From: Pseudoflavitalea rhizosphaerae
Lineage (GTDB): Bacteria; Bacteroidota; Bacteroidia; Chitinophagales; Chitinophagaceae
NCBI RefSeq assembly: GCF_003991355.1
Contig: NZ_RCSU01000009.1
Location: 186,001-250,000 of the forward strand
Direction: 5' to 3'
DNA: 64,000 nt
The position numbers were made by a program, and so were the translations under genes. Positions 1 through 7,632 of the stretch are shown here, piece by piece. Position 1 is the stretch's first letter. The number at the start of each line of letters is the position of its first letter. The notes below the pieces were generated by a model that saw only the letters and a list, made by a program, of their open reading frames with translations, was not told the origin of the DNA and did not search any database.

Positions 1-35
1 AGTGTTAAGAACATGCCAGTTGAATTGCGGCCGGG

Positions 36-72
36 TCAAAAATGAGGGCAGTGGTTTCACCACACTGCCCCG
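36..72 (-). terminator. Possible rho-independent terminator
   Basis: An 8-bp stem (GGGCAGTG/CACTGCCC) is followed, on the minus strand, by a short T-rich stretch. It lies about 85 bases past the stop of the alanine/lysine-rich secreted protein gene and is the only hairpin seen in the 3' flank. The distance and the short T run make the call modest. Confidence 0.4.
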
Positions 73-155
73 GCTCTCATGGGTACAGATCATGAGTATC
101 ATCAAAACTCCTGTATAGCAAAATTGTTTCATTTTAATGTTTAGGGGTCGCTTCA

Positions 156-710
156 TTATTGAGGAAGTCCAACGCGAGCGCTGCTCTTCACTTTCACTGC
201 CGCTTTTGCAGGTTTGGCCTTTACTGGTTTAACCTTTACCTGCGCTGCTGTTGAGGTAGAGGCGCCAGTGTTCACTTTTACAGTTTTGTTCTGGGCGGTA
301 TGTACCGCAGCTTTCACATCGGCGCCTGCACCTGATACAACCTTCACCTGTTGTCCTTTATTGGCTTCAGCAGTTTTTTCAATGGCTTTTACCTCTGCGG
401 AGGTAATGCTGGTTGCTGCGGCAGAAACTTCAGAACCTTTTCCTGCGGCATCTTTCGCTGTTCCTTTTGTTTCTTTAGTGGCCTTTTTCACTTCTTTATT
501 AGCCTGCTTTTCCAGTTTAACAGCTTCCCTTTCTGCACTCGCTTCAGTTTTTGCGGCTGCTTTCGCTTCCATTTTTGCCGCGGTTTTCTGATGGCCGCCC
601 TGCACTGAATTGTTCACTTTCACGGAACCATCCGATTTCACTTTTGCATCCTGTGCCATTACTGTGCCGGAAACCAGCGCCATTGCAATAATAATCAATC
701 CTGTTTTCAT
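156..710 (-). CDS. Ala/Lys-rich secreted protein of unknown function
   Basis: 184 residues. A Sec signal peptide is visible: MKTG, then a hydrophobic stretch, then a VMAQ-like cleavage site near residue 20. The mature part has very low complexity, almost only Ala, Lys, Val, Glu, Thr and Ser, with repeated KAAAK/EAxK-like stretches at residues 45-85 (probable helix or coiled coil) and VKVKP/AKPAK-like repeats at 155-175. No domain is recognised. The composition resembles histone-H1-like or cell-envelope tether proteins, but that is only a resemblance. It lies alone, divergent from the thiamine-type receptor, with 319 bases between their starts. The ORF is open on the opposite strand too, but only this strand carries a signal peptide. 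Confidence 0.75.
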   Translation of the reverse strand: MKTGLIIIAMALVSGTVMAQDAKVKSDGSVKVNNSVQGGHQKTAAKMEAKAAAKTEASAEREAVKLEKQANKEVKKATKETKGTAKDAAGKGSEVSAAATSITSAEVKAIEKTAEANKGQQVKVVSGAGADVKAAVHTAQNKTVKVNTGASTSTAAQVKVKPVKAKPAKAAVKVKSSARVGLPQ

Positions 711-1029
711 ACAATTTGTTTTTAGTGTAGCAGATTATTTACTGTACAAACCTATTCCGGCAAGATGAAGGGAAAATGAAAAATGGAATGTGAAACTGAT
801 CTTTTGCATGTATCTTTACGCCCTCTTTGGCCAAAGAGACATTTCAGATTCCCCGGGGTGCTGCCCGTGTAACAACAGGCGGCTGAGATAATACCCGTTG
901 AACCTGGTCAGGGTAATGCCTGCGCAGGGAAGGTAGCTCTAGTCTATTTAGCTTCTACTTTTCGCTCCCGCAGCATTTTCTCTCAAATCAATTTTATCAC
1001 GGGAAGTCAGTTCCCACCATTTAAATGTA
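711..1029. other. Intergenic region with riboswitch leader
   Basis: This 319-base gap separates the divergent secreted-protein and TonB-receptor genes. The left part (711-845) must hold both promoters. The right part is the receptor leader, with the TPP element and a small hairpin (GGGAAGTCAGTTCCC, about 1001-1015) shortly before the start codon. No small gene was found. Confidence 0.7.
850..935 (+). promoter_or_regulatory. TPP (THI-box) riboswitch
   Basis: The conserved THI-box segments appear in order: GGGGTGC, then GGCTGAGATAATACCC, GTTGAACCTG, and CAGGGTAATGCCTGCG followed by AGGGAA. The CTGAGA segment and the AACCTG...CAGGGTAATGCC arm are diagnostic of the thiamine pyrophosphate aptamer. 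It sits about 95 bases before the TonB-dependent receptor start and on the same strand, so it should repress that receptor when TPP is plentiful. The expression platform is not obvious. The small hairpin at about 1001-1015 near the start codon is a candidate for controlling translation. Confidence 0.95.
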
Positions 1030-3357
1030 ATGGACATGCAAAAATTGTTTTTGGGGATATGCTATTTATTATGTTCCCAATGGTTGACCGCCCAACAAAT
1101 TTCGGGCAGGGTAACCGACCTCAACTCAGGAGCCGCCGTAGCATCGGCTACTGTTGAATTAAGTAATATCGCCACCACCACCACCAATGCATCCGGCGAT
1201 TTCATTTTCAAAAAGATCAAATCAGGCGATTATCGCATCCGCATTTCCAGCATCGGCTATAAAGCGGTAGACACCACTGTTGCAGCCGGTTCCAACCTGG
1301 AATTCAAACTGCAAAGGCTCAATCTTTTCATGCAACCCGTGGAAGTAAGAGCTATCCAGGCCGGAGATAAATCGCCTTTCACCAAAACCAATCTCAGTAA
1401 GAAAGAGATCGAGAAATTAAATCTCGGACAGGATATTCCCTTCGTGCTGAACCAAACACCTTCAGCAGTGGTGAGCTCCGATGCAGGTACTGGCATAGGT
1501 TACACTGGCATCCGCATACGCGGTACAGACGCCACCCGCATCAATGTTACCCTCAACGGTATCCCTTATAACGATGCCGAATCACAGGGAACATTTTTCG
1601 TGAACCTGCCGGACTTCACATCATCCGTGAACAATATCCAGGTACAACGCGGAGTGGGAACGTCCAGCAATGGCGGCACCGCATTCGGCGCCACCATCAA
1701 CCTCAGCACCAATGAAGTGAATACACAGGCTTATGGAGAGCTCAACAACAGTGCCGGCTCTTTCAATACCTGGAAGCATACGGTAAAAGCAGGAACAGGC
1801 CTGATCAACAATCACTGGACCGTTGATGCACGCCTCTCCAAAGTCAGCAGCGATGGTTATGTAGAGCGCGCCAGCAGCGATCTCCGCGCTTTCTATATTT
1901 CAGGCGCCTACATTGCAGAGAAAACCTCTGTAAGGCTCAATGTATTTTCAGGAAAAGAGAAAACCTACCAGAGCTGGTATGGCGTTTCGGATGAAGACCT
2001 GAAAACGAACCGCCGCATCAATTATGCCGGCATGGAAAAACCCGGAACACCTTACGATAACCAGACCGATAATTTCCAGCAAGACCATTACCAGCTCTTC
2101 ATCAATCACCAGTTCAATTCCAGGCTCACGGTGAACACAGCTGTGTTCCTCACAAAAGGCGCTGGTTATTATGAAGAATATAAAGCAGAACAGGCTTTCA
2201 GTGACTATAAGATGTCCGACTTTGTATCAGGTGGAGAAACTTTCGAAACCACCGATCTCATTCGCCAACTCCACCTGAAGAATGATTTCTACGGACAGAT
2301 CTTTTCCGTTCAATACAAAACGGATAAAGACCAGCTCACCGTTGGCGGAGGCTGGAACCGTTTCGACAATCATCATTTCGGACAGGTGATGTGGGCCGAA
2401 ATGGGCATCCCCTACAAACATCGCTGGTATGATCTCACTGCCTACAAAACAGACGTGAACGGTTATGCGAAATACTCCCGCAAGCTTGGTACAGCAGTTG
2501 AAGCTTTTGCCGATATCCAGTACCGTCGCGTATTATACCAGATGAATGGCTATCGCAAAACACCCGATGCTGTTGTACGCGAGACTTACAATTTCGTGAA
2601 TCCCAAGGCAGGTATAACCTATACGAAGGATGACTACTTCGCTTACCTCAGCTATTCCATGGGCAGCAAAGAACCCAACCGCAATGATTTTGAAGCGAAC
2701 CTTGGTCAGGACCTCAAACCTGAGAAGCTGCACGACTTCGAACTGGGATTTGAAAAGAGAAACAATAAGCTCTCCTACGGCGCCACTTTGTATTATATGC
2801 TGTACAAAGACCAGCTGGTGCTCACCGGTAATATCAATGATGTAGGTGAATACCTGCGCGCCAATGTTCCGGACAGCTATCGAATGGGTATCGAGCTGCA
2901 GGCCAGAAACCGCTTCACGCAATGGTTGCAGGCCAGCGCCAATCTCACATTGAGCCGCAACAAGATCAGGAAGTATGGCGAAGAGAAGAAGACCACTGAT
3001 ATCGCCTTCTCTCCGAATATAGTTGGTGGTGCAGTGATCACTTTCCTTCCGTTAAAAGACCTGGAGATCAGCCTGCCTGCAAAATATGTGGGTCGTCAGT
3101 ATCTCACCAACAACTCCCGCAAGGAGAACAGCCTGGAATCATTCTATGTACAGGATGTGAAAATTGCTTATACCTTACGGAAGTTGTTGTTCAAAGAAAC
3201 AACGCTGGCCTTCCAGGTAAATAACGTATTTGATAAGATGTATACCCCCAATGGATATACGTACAGTTATGATGATGGAACCGGGCTTGCAGTAGTGAAC
3301 AACTACTTCCCTATGGCAGGCACCAATTTCCTGGTAGCGCTGCAGATCAAATTGTAG
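1030..3357 (+). CDS. TonB-dependent receptor, probable thiamine uptake
   Basis: 775 residues. A signal peptide (1-22, cleaved after TAQ) is followed by a CarboxypepD_reg-like beta-sandwich (about 23-105), a TonB plug (about 115-235, with IRIRGTDATRINVTLNGIPYN-type loops) and a 22-strand type barrel ending in the aromatic/hydrophobic C-terminus FLVALQIKL. Such receptors import scarce ligands across the outer membrane using TonB energy. The TPP riboswitch directly upstream indicates thiamine or a precursor as ligand, like the OMthi receptors of Bacteroides. That assignment is inference from regulation, since the family itself includes siderophore and vitamin receptors. No inner-membrane thiamine transporter (PnuT) lies next to it. 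The start is the first ATG of the leader, and a second ATG follows two codons later. Confidence 0.93.
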   Translation: MDMQKLFLGICYLLCSQWLTAQQISGRVTDLNSGAAVASATVELSNIATTTTNASGDFIFKKIKSGDYRIRISSIGYKAVDTTVAAGSNLEFKLQRLNLFMQPVEVRAIQAGDKSPFTKTNLSKKEIEKLNLGQDIPFVLNQTPSAVVSSDAGTGIGYTGIRIRGTDATRINVTLNGIPYNDAESQGTFFVNLPDFTSSVNNIQVQRGVGTSSNGGTAFGATINLSTNEVNTQAYGELNNSAGSFNTWKHTVKAGTGLINNHWTVDARLSKVSSDGYVERASSDLRAFYISGAYIAEKTSVRLNVFSGKEKTYQSWYGVSDEDLKTNRRINYAGMEKPGTPYDNQTDNFQQDHYQLFINHQFNSRLTVNTAVFLTKGAGYYEEYKAEQAFSDYKMSDFVSGGETFETTDLIRQLHLKNDFYGQIFSVQYKTDKDQLTVGGGWNRFDNHHFGQVMWAEMGIPYKHRWYDLTAYKTDVNGYAKYSRKLGTAVEAFADIQYRRVLYQMNGYRKTPDAVVRETYNFVNPKAGITYTKDDYFAYLSYSMGSKEPNRNDFEANLGQDLKPEKLHDFELGFEKRNNKLSYGATLYYMLYKDQLVLTGNINDVGEYLRANVPDSYRMGIELQARNRFTQWLQASANLTLSRNKIRKYGEEKKTTDIAFSPNIVGGAVITFLPLKDLEISLPAKYVGRQYLTNNSRKENSLESFYVQDVKIAYTLRKLLFKETTLAFQVNNVFDKMYTPNGYTYSYDDGTGLAVVNNYFPMAGTNFLVALQIKL

Positions 3358-3384
3358 AAACATCCGGAAGAACCATAAACCAAC

Positions 3385-3421
3385 GAATGAGGCCGCAACT
3401 CCCTGACGGCCTCATTTTTTT
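3385..3421 (+). terminator. Rho-independent terminator of the TonB receptor
   Basis: A 10-bp stem (AATGAGGCCG/CGGCCTCATT, 3386-3395 with 3407-3416) is followed by an uninterrupted run of T. It lies 28 bases after the stop codon. Confidence 0.85.
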
Positions 3422-3430
3422 GTAGCGTGT

Positions 3431-3543
3431 TGCCAGTCGCTCGCCTCCCGGCGAGTGACTTTTATTTAGTCGCCTCCGGCAACGCGGTGTTCGCCGGAGG
3501 CGAACAATTAGAAGTCACTCGCCGGGAGGCGAGCGACTGGGCA
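3431..3543. repeat. Nested palindromic repeat, copy A
   Basis: The outer arms 3433-3461 and 3512-3540 are perfectly complementary over 29 bp and contain CTCGCCTCCCGGCGAG. Inside them lies a second hairpin (TCGCCTCCGGC at 3470-3480 with 3493-3503). It sits between two convergent genes and between their two terminators. It belongs to a five-member family with copies at 13.0, 21.6, 36.5 and 50.0 kb. No T run follows the stem, so it is not a standard terminator. Confidence 0.93.
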
Positions 3544-3553
3544 GACCAAAATT

Positions 3554-3586
3554 AAAATGGGCCAACCTGTGTGAGGCTGGCCCTTT
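3554..3586 (-). terminator. Terminator downstream of rhodanese gene
   Basis: The stem GGGCCAACCT/AGGCTGGCCC has one mismatch and is bracketed by A and T runs, so it can work on either strand. It lies 22 bases past the minus-strand rhodanese stop. Confidence 0.7.
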
Positions 3587-3607
3587 TGACTATTGAGAAT
3601 AATCTTC

Positions 3608-3913
3608 TTAACTGTACAGTTCCTGCCAGCGCATCATGCCTCCGGCGAGGTTGTTCACATTTGAAAAGCCCAAAGTTTCCAGCAACATCGCGGCTTGTCC
3701 GCTTCTGTTGCCACTGCGGCAATAAACGATCACCTCGGCATCTTTCAGGTTCTCGATGGCATCGGTTTCAAAATTCCTGATCTGTCCTAACGGCAACAAC
3801 TGACCGCCAATATTGAATTCAGCATGCTCATTGGGTTCGCGTACGTCAACCAGGTTCAGTTTTTCGCCAGCATCGAGACGTGCTTTTAATTCTTCTGCAG
3901 TGATGATTTGCAT
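3608..3913 (-). CDS. Single-domain rhodanese-like protein
   Basis: 101 residues from the chosen start (MQIITAEEL). It is a single rhodanese domain: the opening VDVREPNEHAEFNIGGQL motif is typical, and the active-site loop CRSGNRS has the catalytic Cys at about residue 65. Rhodaneses carry a persulfide sulfur on this Cys. Small stand-alone forms of this type act as sulfur carriers or thiosulfate sulfurtransferases in the cytosol. The reading frame is open for 21 more codons upstream, but that extension overlaps the PASTA gene and lacks rhodanese similarity, so the inner ATG was chosen. It follows the PASTA gene by 22 bases and is probably its operon partner. Confidence 0.92.
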   Translation of the reverse strand: MQIITAEELKARLDAGEKLNLVDVREPNEHAEFNIGGQLLPLGQIRNFETDAIENLKDAEVIVYCRSGNRSGQAAMLLETLGFSNVNNLAGGMMRWQELYS

Positions 3914-3935
3914 TATTTCGGTTTTTATCTGTTTG

Positions 3936-4769
3936 TTAGTAATTGCGTTCGTCTGTAGGGACCTGCATGGGTGCACTGGTATCTGCTGCAGGTCTTTCAG
4001 GTTTGGTAGTACCGAGCCAGAGGTCGATTACCTGGCCCTGGCGGATCCGGTTGATCTGTCTGTCCGGGCCGATGCGTTCGGGGATCTGGCGGTAAATATA
4101 CGCATTCCCTGTGTCTCGCACTGCGGGGTCCAGTACTGGCATTCCCGGGGTGAGCCCGATGGATTCCAGCAGTACCCTGGCTTCGGAATAAGTCATCCCG
4201 AAAAGATCCGGTACTGCAAATTCATCCGTACCCAGTCCGCTCCCAAGTACCAGTGAGATGCTGCTTCCCTGCGGGAGTTTGGTCCCGGCTTTGATCCTTC
4301 GTCCGTTATAATGCTGCTCCAGAACAGAGTTCTTGGCAAAGTCAGGTTTGAATGTGGTATCACCCAGTTTCAGGTGATATTGCTTCAAGGCAATTTCCGC
4401 ACTGCGAAAGCTCAGACCTTCAAGGTTCGGCATCTCTATATTTGGTGGCACGGCCCTGTTGATGGTGAGGTATACGGTACGGTTCTCCTTCACATATTCA
4501 TCTGCATCGGGAAACTGGCGAAGTACGGAGAGCGCAGCGGCAGTATCGTTGTACACAGAGTCCTGTATAGCAACATCAAAGCCTTTCTCTTCCAGCATCT
4601 TCTTCGCTTCATCATAGGACTTTCCGGTAACCGCAGGGATCACCAGCGTGTCGCCGTGCTTTGTTATCCAGTTGAGGGACACGAGAAAGATGAACAATGC
4701 CACCACTACCAGTCCGATCGCAAACAGGATATTTGCCCAGAGGGGTTTGCTGGTTATGAATTTGAACAA
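3936..4769 (-). CDS. PASTA-domain membrane protein
   Basis: 277 residues. A short cytoplasmic start and one transmembrane helix (about 12-33) precede three PASTA repeats (about 38-105, 108-180 and 185-255), recognisable from the pattern of VIPAVTGKSYDEAKKMLEEKGF and IEMPNLEGLSFRSAEIAL, and a Pro/Thr-rich tail. PASTA domains bind peptidoglycan or muropeptide fragments. In this group they occur on small anchored proteins without a kinase domain. It lies 26 bases downstream of ddl, which makes D-Ala-D-Ala for peptidoglycan, so a cell-wall role is likely. The exact partner is unknown. Confidence 0.9.
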   Translation of the reverse strand: MFKFITSKPLWANILFAIGLVVVALFIFLVSLNWITKHGDTLVIPAVTGKSYDEAKKMLEEKGFDVAIQDSVYNDTAAALSVLRQFPDADEYVKENRTVYLTINRAVPPNIEMPNLEGLSFRSAEIALKQYHLKLGDTTFKPDFAKNSVLEQHYNGRRIKAGTKLPQGSSISLVLGSGLGTDEFAVPDLFGMTYSEARVLLESIGLTPGMPVLDPAVRDTGNAYIYRQIPERIGPDRQINRIRQGQVIDLWLGTTKPERPAADTSAPMQVPTDERNY

Positions 4770-4795
4770 TCGATATTGATTTTAGATGATATAAT

Positions 4796-5791
4796 TTATG
4801 AGCTTTTCTTACGGCTCAATGCGTCTTCGATCATTTCTGTGTACAATCCTTTCAAGGTCCATCCCATGGCGCGCACCTGCTGTGGCACGATGCTGGCTTC
4901 GCTCTGTCCGGGAATTGTATTCACTTCCAGGAAGAAGGGCGCATCCTTTGCTTCGTTGTAAATAAAATCCATTCTCACCACGCCACGGCAATTCAGTGCG
5001 TCATAGATCTTGCGGGCAGTGGAACGTACTTTATCGGCCATGGCATCGCTGATCTGCGCCGGCGTAGTTTCTTCATTGAGCCCCTGGTATTTGGCTTCAA
5101 AATCGAAGAATTCGTTCTTGCTCCTCACTTCCGTGATGGGTAACACCAGCAGTTCTTTGGTGGTCCTGATCACTCCAACCGTGAACTCACGGCCCTGGAT
5201 GAACTCTTCCACCAGCACCTGGTCATCTTCCGCGAATGCTTTAAGCAAAGCTCCTGCCAGTTCTTCGGCCTTGTTCACTTTACTCATCCCGATACTGGAC
5301 CCGCCGTTATTGGGCTTCACAAAAACAGGAAGCGATAATTGCTGAAGCACCTCCTCAGCGCTGAGGGGATGTGATTTGAATATATGTACGGAACGTGCCA
5401 CGTTCACCCCGGCAAATCCGGCTACGGCAACGCTGTAACGTTTATTGAAAGTGATGGCAGAACTGGCTGTATCACAGGTGTTGTAGGGAATATTCAGCAG
5501 ATCGAGATAGCCCTGTAACCTCCCATCTTCACCAGGAGTGCCGTGGATACCGATCAGGGCTGCATCGAAAAGGATTTTCTTTCCGGCAACCTGGAGGGAG
5601 AAATCACTCTTGTCTACATTTATCTTCTCGCCGGTCCGGGTTTGGTGAAACCAGCCATCTGGAGTCAGATCGATCCTGAATACATCATACTTCTCTGTAT
5701 CCAGGTTGTTTTCGATAGTAACGGCGCTTTTGTAGGAGATAACGGATTCCGAAGAATAACCGCCTGTAACGAAGGCAATAACAGGTTTCAT
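4796..5791 (-). CDS. ddl: D-alanine--D-alanine ligase
   Basis: 331 residues, the usual length. It is an ATP-grasp enzyme joining two D-Ala for peptidoglycan precursors in the cytosol. It shows the N-terminal GGYSSE(S)VIS loop, HGTPGEDGRLQGYLDLL (binding of the first D-Ala), VKPNNGGSSIGMSKV (ATP loop) and FLEVNTIPGQSEASIVPQ (Mg and second D-Ala site). It is the first gene of the minus-strand unit ddl, PASTA, rhodanese. All motifs look intact. D-lactate-specific forms cannot be ruled out by eye, but the chromosomal single-gene setting favours Ddl. Confidence 0.96.
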   Translation of the reverse strand: MKPVIAFVTGGYSSESVISYKSAVTIENNLDTEKYDVFRIDLTPDGWFHQTRTGEKINVDKSDFSLQVAGKKILFDAALIGIHGTPGEDGRLQGYLDLLNIPYNTCDTASSAITFNKRYSVAVAGFAGVNVARSVHIFKSHPLSAEEVLQQLSLPVFVKPNNGGSSIGMSKVNKAEELAGALLKAFAEDDQVLVEEFIQGREFTVGVIRTTKELLVLPITEVRSKNEFFDFEAKYQGLNEETTPAQISDAMADKVRSTARKIYDALNCRGVVRMDFIYNEAKDAPFFLEVNTIPGQSEASIVPQQVRAMGWTLKGLYTEMIEDALSRKKSS

Positions 5792-5827
5792 TAGATTGTT
5801 TGTGTCTGAATTTTAGGCAAATAAACG

Positions 5828-5869
5828 AAAAAAATAAGAAAGGTGAAGGACGTTATCCCTTCACCTTCA
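5828..5869 (-). terminator. Rho-independent terminator of the ferredoxin gene
   Basis: A 10-bp stem (AAGGTGAAGG/CCTTCACCTT, 5840-5849 with 5858-5867) is followed on the minus strand by TTCTTATTTTTTTCG. It lies about 130 bases past the ferredoxin stop. That 3' UTR also holds a weak stem at about 5961-5985. Confidence 0.8.
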
Positions 5870-6000
5870 TAGCGGGAAATATCACCCGCCTTTAAGAGCA
5901 GACCAAAGGCTGCAAACACTATTTGTGTACTCGTAAGTTACAACTTCTGAGAGACCATTTCCAAATTTACTTGATGCAAATTTGGCACGGGGAGCTGCTT

Positions 6001-6348
6001 TTATACGTGCAGTTTCTCTTTCTTGGCCATCAGTTCCTCCACTGTTTCCTGGTACATTTCATCAGGCACACAGCAGTCTACAGGGCAAACCGCTGCACAC
6101 TGGGGCTCTTCATGAAAGCCCTGGCACTCAGTACATTTATTGGGAACGATATAATATGTATCTACACTGATGGGAGCATTGCGCTGATCTGCATCCATCA
6201 CAGTACCATCCAACAGGGTAAAGGGCCCTTTGATGGAAGTTCCGTCTGTGATAGCCCATTCCACACCGCCTTCATAAATGGCATTATTCGGACATTCAGG
6301 CTCGCAGGCTCCGCAATTAATACATTCTTCAGTTATTTTGATTGCCAT
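6001..6348 (-). CDS. 4Fe-4S dicluster ferredoxin
   Basis: 115 residues from MAIKITEEC. The first cluster motif [12 protein letters not shown] is at about residues 8-19. The second half has [22 protein letters not shown], with the insertion between Cys 2 and Cys 3 typical of the YfhL/Alvin-type ferredoxins. These are small cytosolic electron carriers with two 4Fe-4S clusters. The frame is open 15 codons further upstream, but that region coincides with a -7 promoter box at 6391-6398, so the inner ATG is preferred. It is divergent from the acyl-CoA reductase-like gene with only 57 bases between starts. The same divergent pair is common in Bacteroidota, which suggests it may feed electrons to that enzyme, though this is inference. 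Confidence 0.93.
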   Translation of the reverse strand: MAIKITEECINCGACEPECPNNAIYEGGVEWAITDGTSIKGPFTLLDGTVMDADQRNAPISVDTYYIVPNKCTECQGFHEEPQCAAVCPVDCCVPDEMYQETVEELMAKKEKLHV

Positions 6349-6377
6349 ATACTCATCAATTTTAATGGGTTGAATCC

Positions 6378-6398
6378 TATTTTTGCACCACAAATATA
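6378..6398. promoter_or_regulatory. Overlapping divergent -7 boxes
   Basis: The plus-strand TATTTTTG (6378-6385) and minus-strand TATATTTG (6391-6398) both match the Bacteroidota TAnnTTTG box. They face apart toward the acyl-CoA reductase-like and ferredoxin genes. No good TTTG -33 box is seen at the ideal distance for either. Confidence 0.5.
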
Positions 6399-6405
6399 AG
6401 TTGTA

Positions 6406-7404
6406 ATGAATTTACAAAATAGGCTTGATTTATTGGAAAGATTGGGACAGTATATTTCAGCAGATGGAGAACCCTGGCAAACCGCTGTGGAACGGGCTTC
6501 CAGGGAAAATGCCTGGTTCACGCCTGAATTCATTCAGCTTGCCGCCAAACGCATCGCCACCCATTTCTTAGCAAAAGATAAGCTGTCTGCCTGGGCCACC
6601 CAATACAAAATACCCGCAGAGAACCCCCATCCAAAAAATGTGGGCATCATCATGGCCGGCAATATCCCGCTGGTAGGGTTCCATGATTTCCTCTGCGTGT
6701 TCATCAGCGGTCATCGCCAGACCATCAAACTTTCCTCCAGGGATGAAACCCTGCTCAAACACCTGGTGGAACAATTATATGAATGGGATGCACAAACGAA
6801 GGAGCTGATCAGGTTTGAGAGCATGCTCAAAGGATGCGATGCCTATATTGCCACCGGCAGCAACAACTCCGCCCGTTACTTCGATTATTATTTCAAGAAA
6901 TACCCGCATATCATCCGCCGCAACCGCACGTCTGTTGCCATTCTCGATGGAAATGAATCAGAAGCGGATCTCGGTAAACTTGCAGACGATGTGCATGAAT
7001 ATTTCGGAATGGGATGCAGGAATATCACCAAGATCTATGTTCCGAAAGACTATGATTTCCTTCCGTTGCTCAATGTTTTCAGGAAATACAACCAGTTTGC
7101 GGAGCATAACAAGTACAAGAACAATTACGATTACCAGCTGGCGGTGCTCATCATCAACAAGCAGTACTATATGACAAACGACAGTATCATACTGCATGAG
7201 AACCCATCTGTGTTCTCGCCCATCAGTCAGCTCAATTACGAGTTTTATTCCGATGTAGCCTCAGTGGAAACATCACTCTCCGGCAATGATGATATCCAGG
7301 CTGTCGCAGGCGTAAACCACCTCCCCTTCGGGCAGGCGCAACAGCCATCGCTTACGGATTATGCAGATGGCGTAGACACACTGCAATTTTTGCTGGAGCT
7401 GTGA
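6406..7404 (+). CDS. Acyl-CoA reductase (LuxC-like) family protein
   Basis: 332 residues. It resembles the LuxC/acyl-CoA reductase fold of the aldehyde-dehydrogenase superfamily, with [19 protein letters not shown] and [19 protein letters not shown] near residues 78-95 and 145-165, and [12 protein letters not shown], whose Cys is at the position of the catalytic Cys. It is shorter than LuxC (about 480 residues). It would reduce an acyl-CoA to an aldehyde with NAD(P)H, but the physiological substrate in Bacteroidota is not known. It starts 57 bases from the divergent ferredoxin start, with overlapping promoter boxes. Confidence 0.82.
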   Translation: MNLQNRLDLLERLGQYISADGEPWQTAVERASRENAWFTPEFIQLAAKRIATHFLAKDKLSAWATQYKIPAENPHPKNVGIIMAGNIPLVGFHDFLCVFISGHRQTIKLSSRDETLLKHLVEQLYEWDAQTKELIRFESMLKGCDAYIATGSNNSARYFDYYFKKYPHIIRRNRTSVAILDGNESEADLGKLADDVHEYFGMGCRNITKIYVPKDYDFLPLLNVFRKYNQFAEHNKYKNNYDYQLAVLIINKQYYMTNDSIILHENPSVFSPISQLNYEFYSDVASVETSLSGNDDIQAVAGVNHLPFGQAQQPSLTDYADGVDTLQFLLEL

Positions 7405-7467
7405 CAAATCATGTAAAAAATTGTGACAAGAATTCATGGACTCATTCTGGCAATCAGGACTTTACCC

Positions 7468-7475
7468 TACATTTG
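7468..7475 (+). promoter_or_regulatory. -7 promoter box upstream of htrA
   Basis: TACATTTG matches the TAnnTTTG consensus and lies about 160 bases before the HtrA start, within a 228-base gap. No clear TTTG lies 19 bases upstream. It could be the main promoter of a long leader. Confidence 0.4.
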
Positions 7476-7632
7476 TATCAACGAAGTACGAAGACTTTAG
7501 TAAATTAATTGTTAAACGTGTTTTGCGGATTAACTGTCGTTATTTTTCGGCGTTATTTTGTTTGTGCTTAGGCATGTAATTTGAAACGGGTTTACTACAT
7601 TTAAATTGAAATACTCCAAAAATTGTCGAAAT

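Noticed and set aside
214-591. Plus-strand 125-codon frame opposite the Ala/Lys-rich protein gene
   Set aside because: It is the complement of low-complexity codons (Ala/Phe/Ser rich) with no signal or domain. The minus strand has a signal peptide.
3433-3540. The palindromes as ordinary rho-independent terminators
   Set aside because: No T run follows either strand, most sites already have separate T-tailed terminators, and the nested design with a shared core is not typical of terminators.
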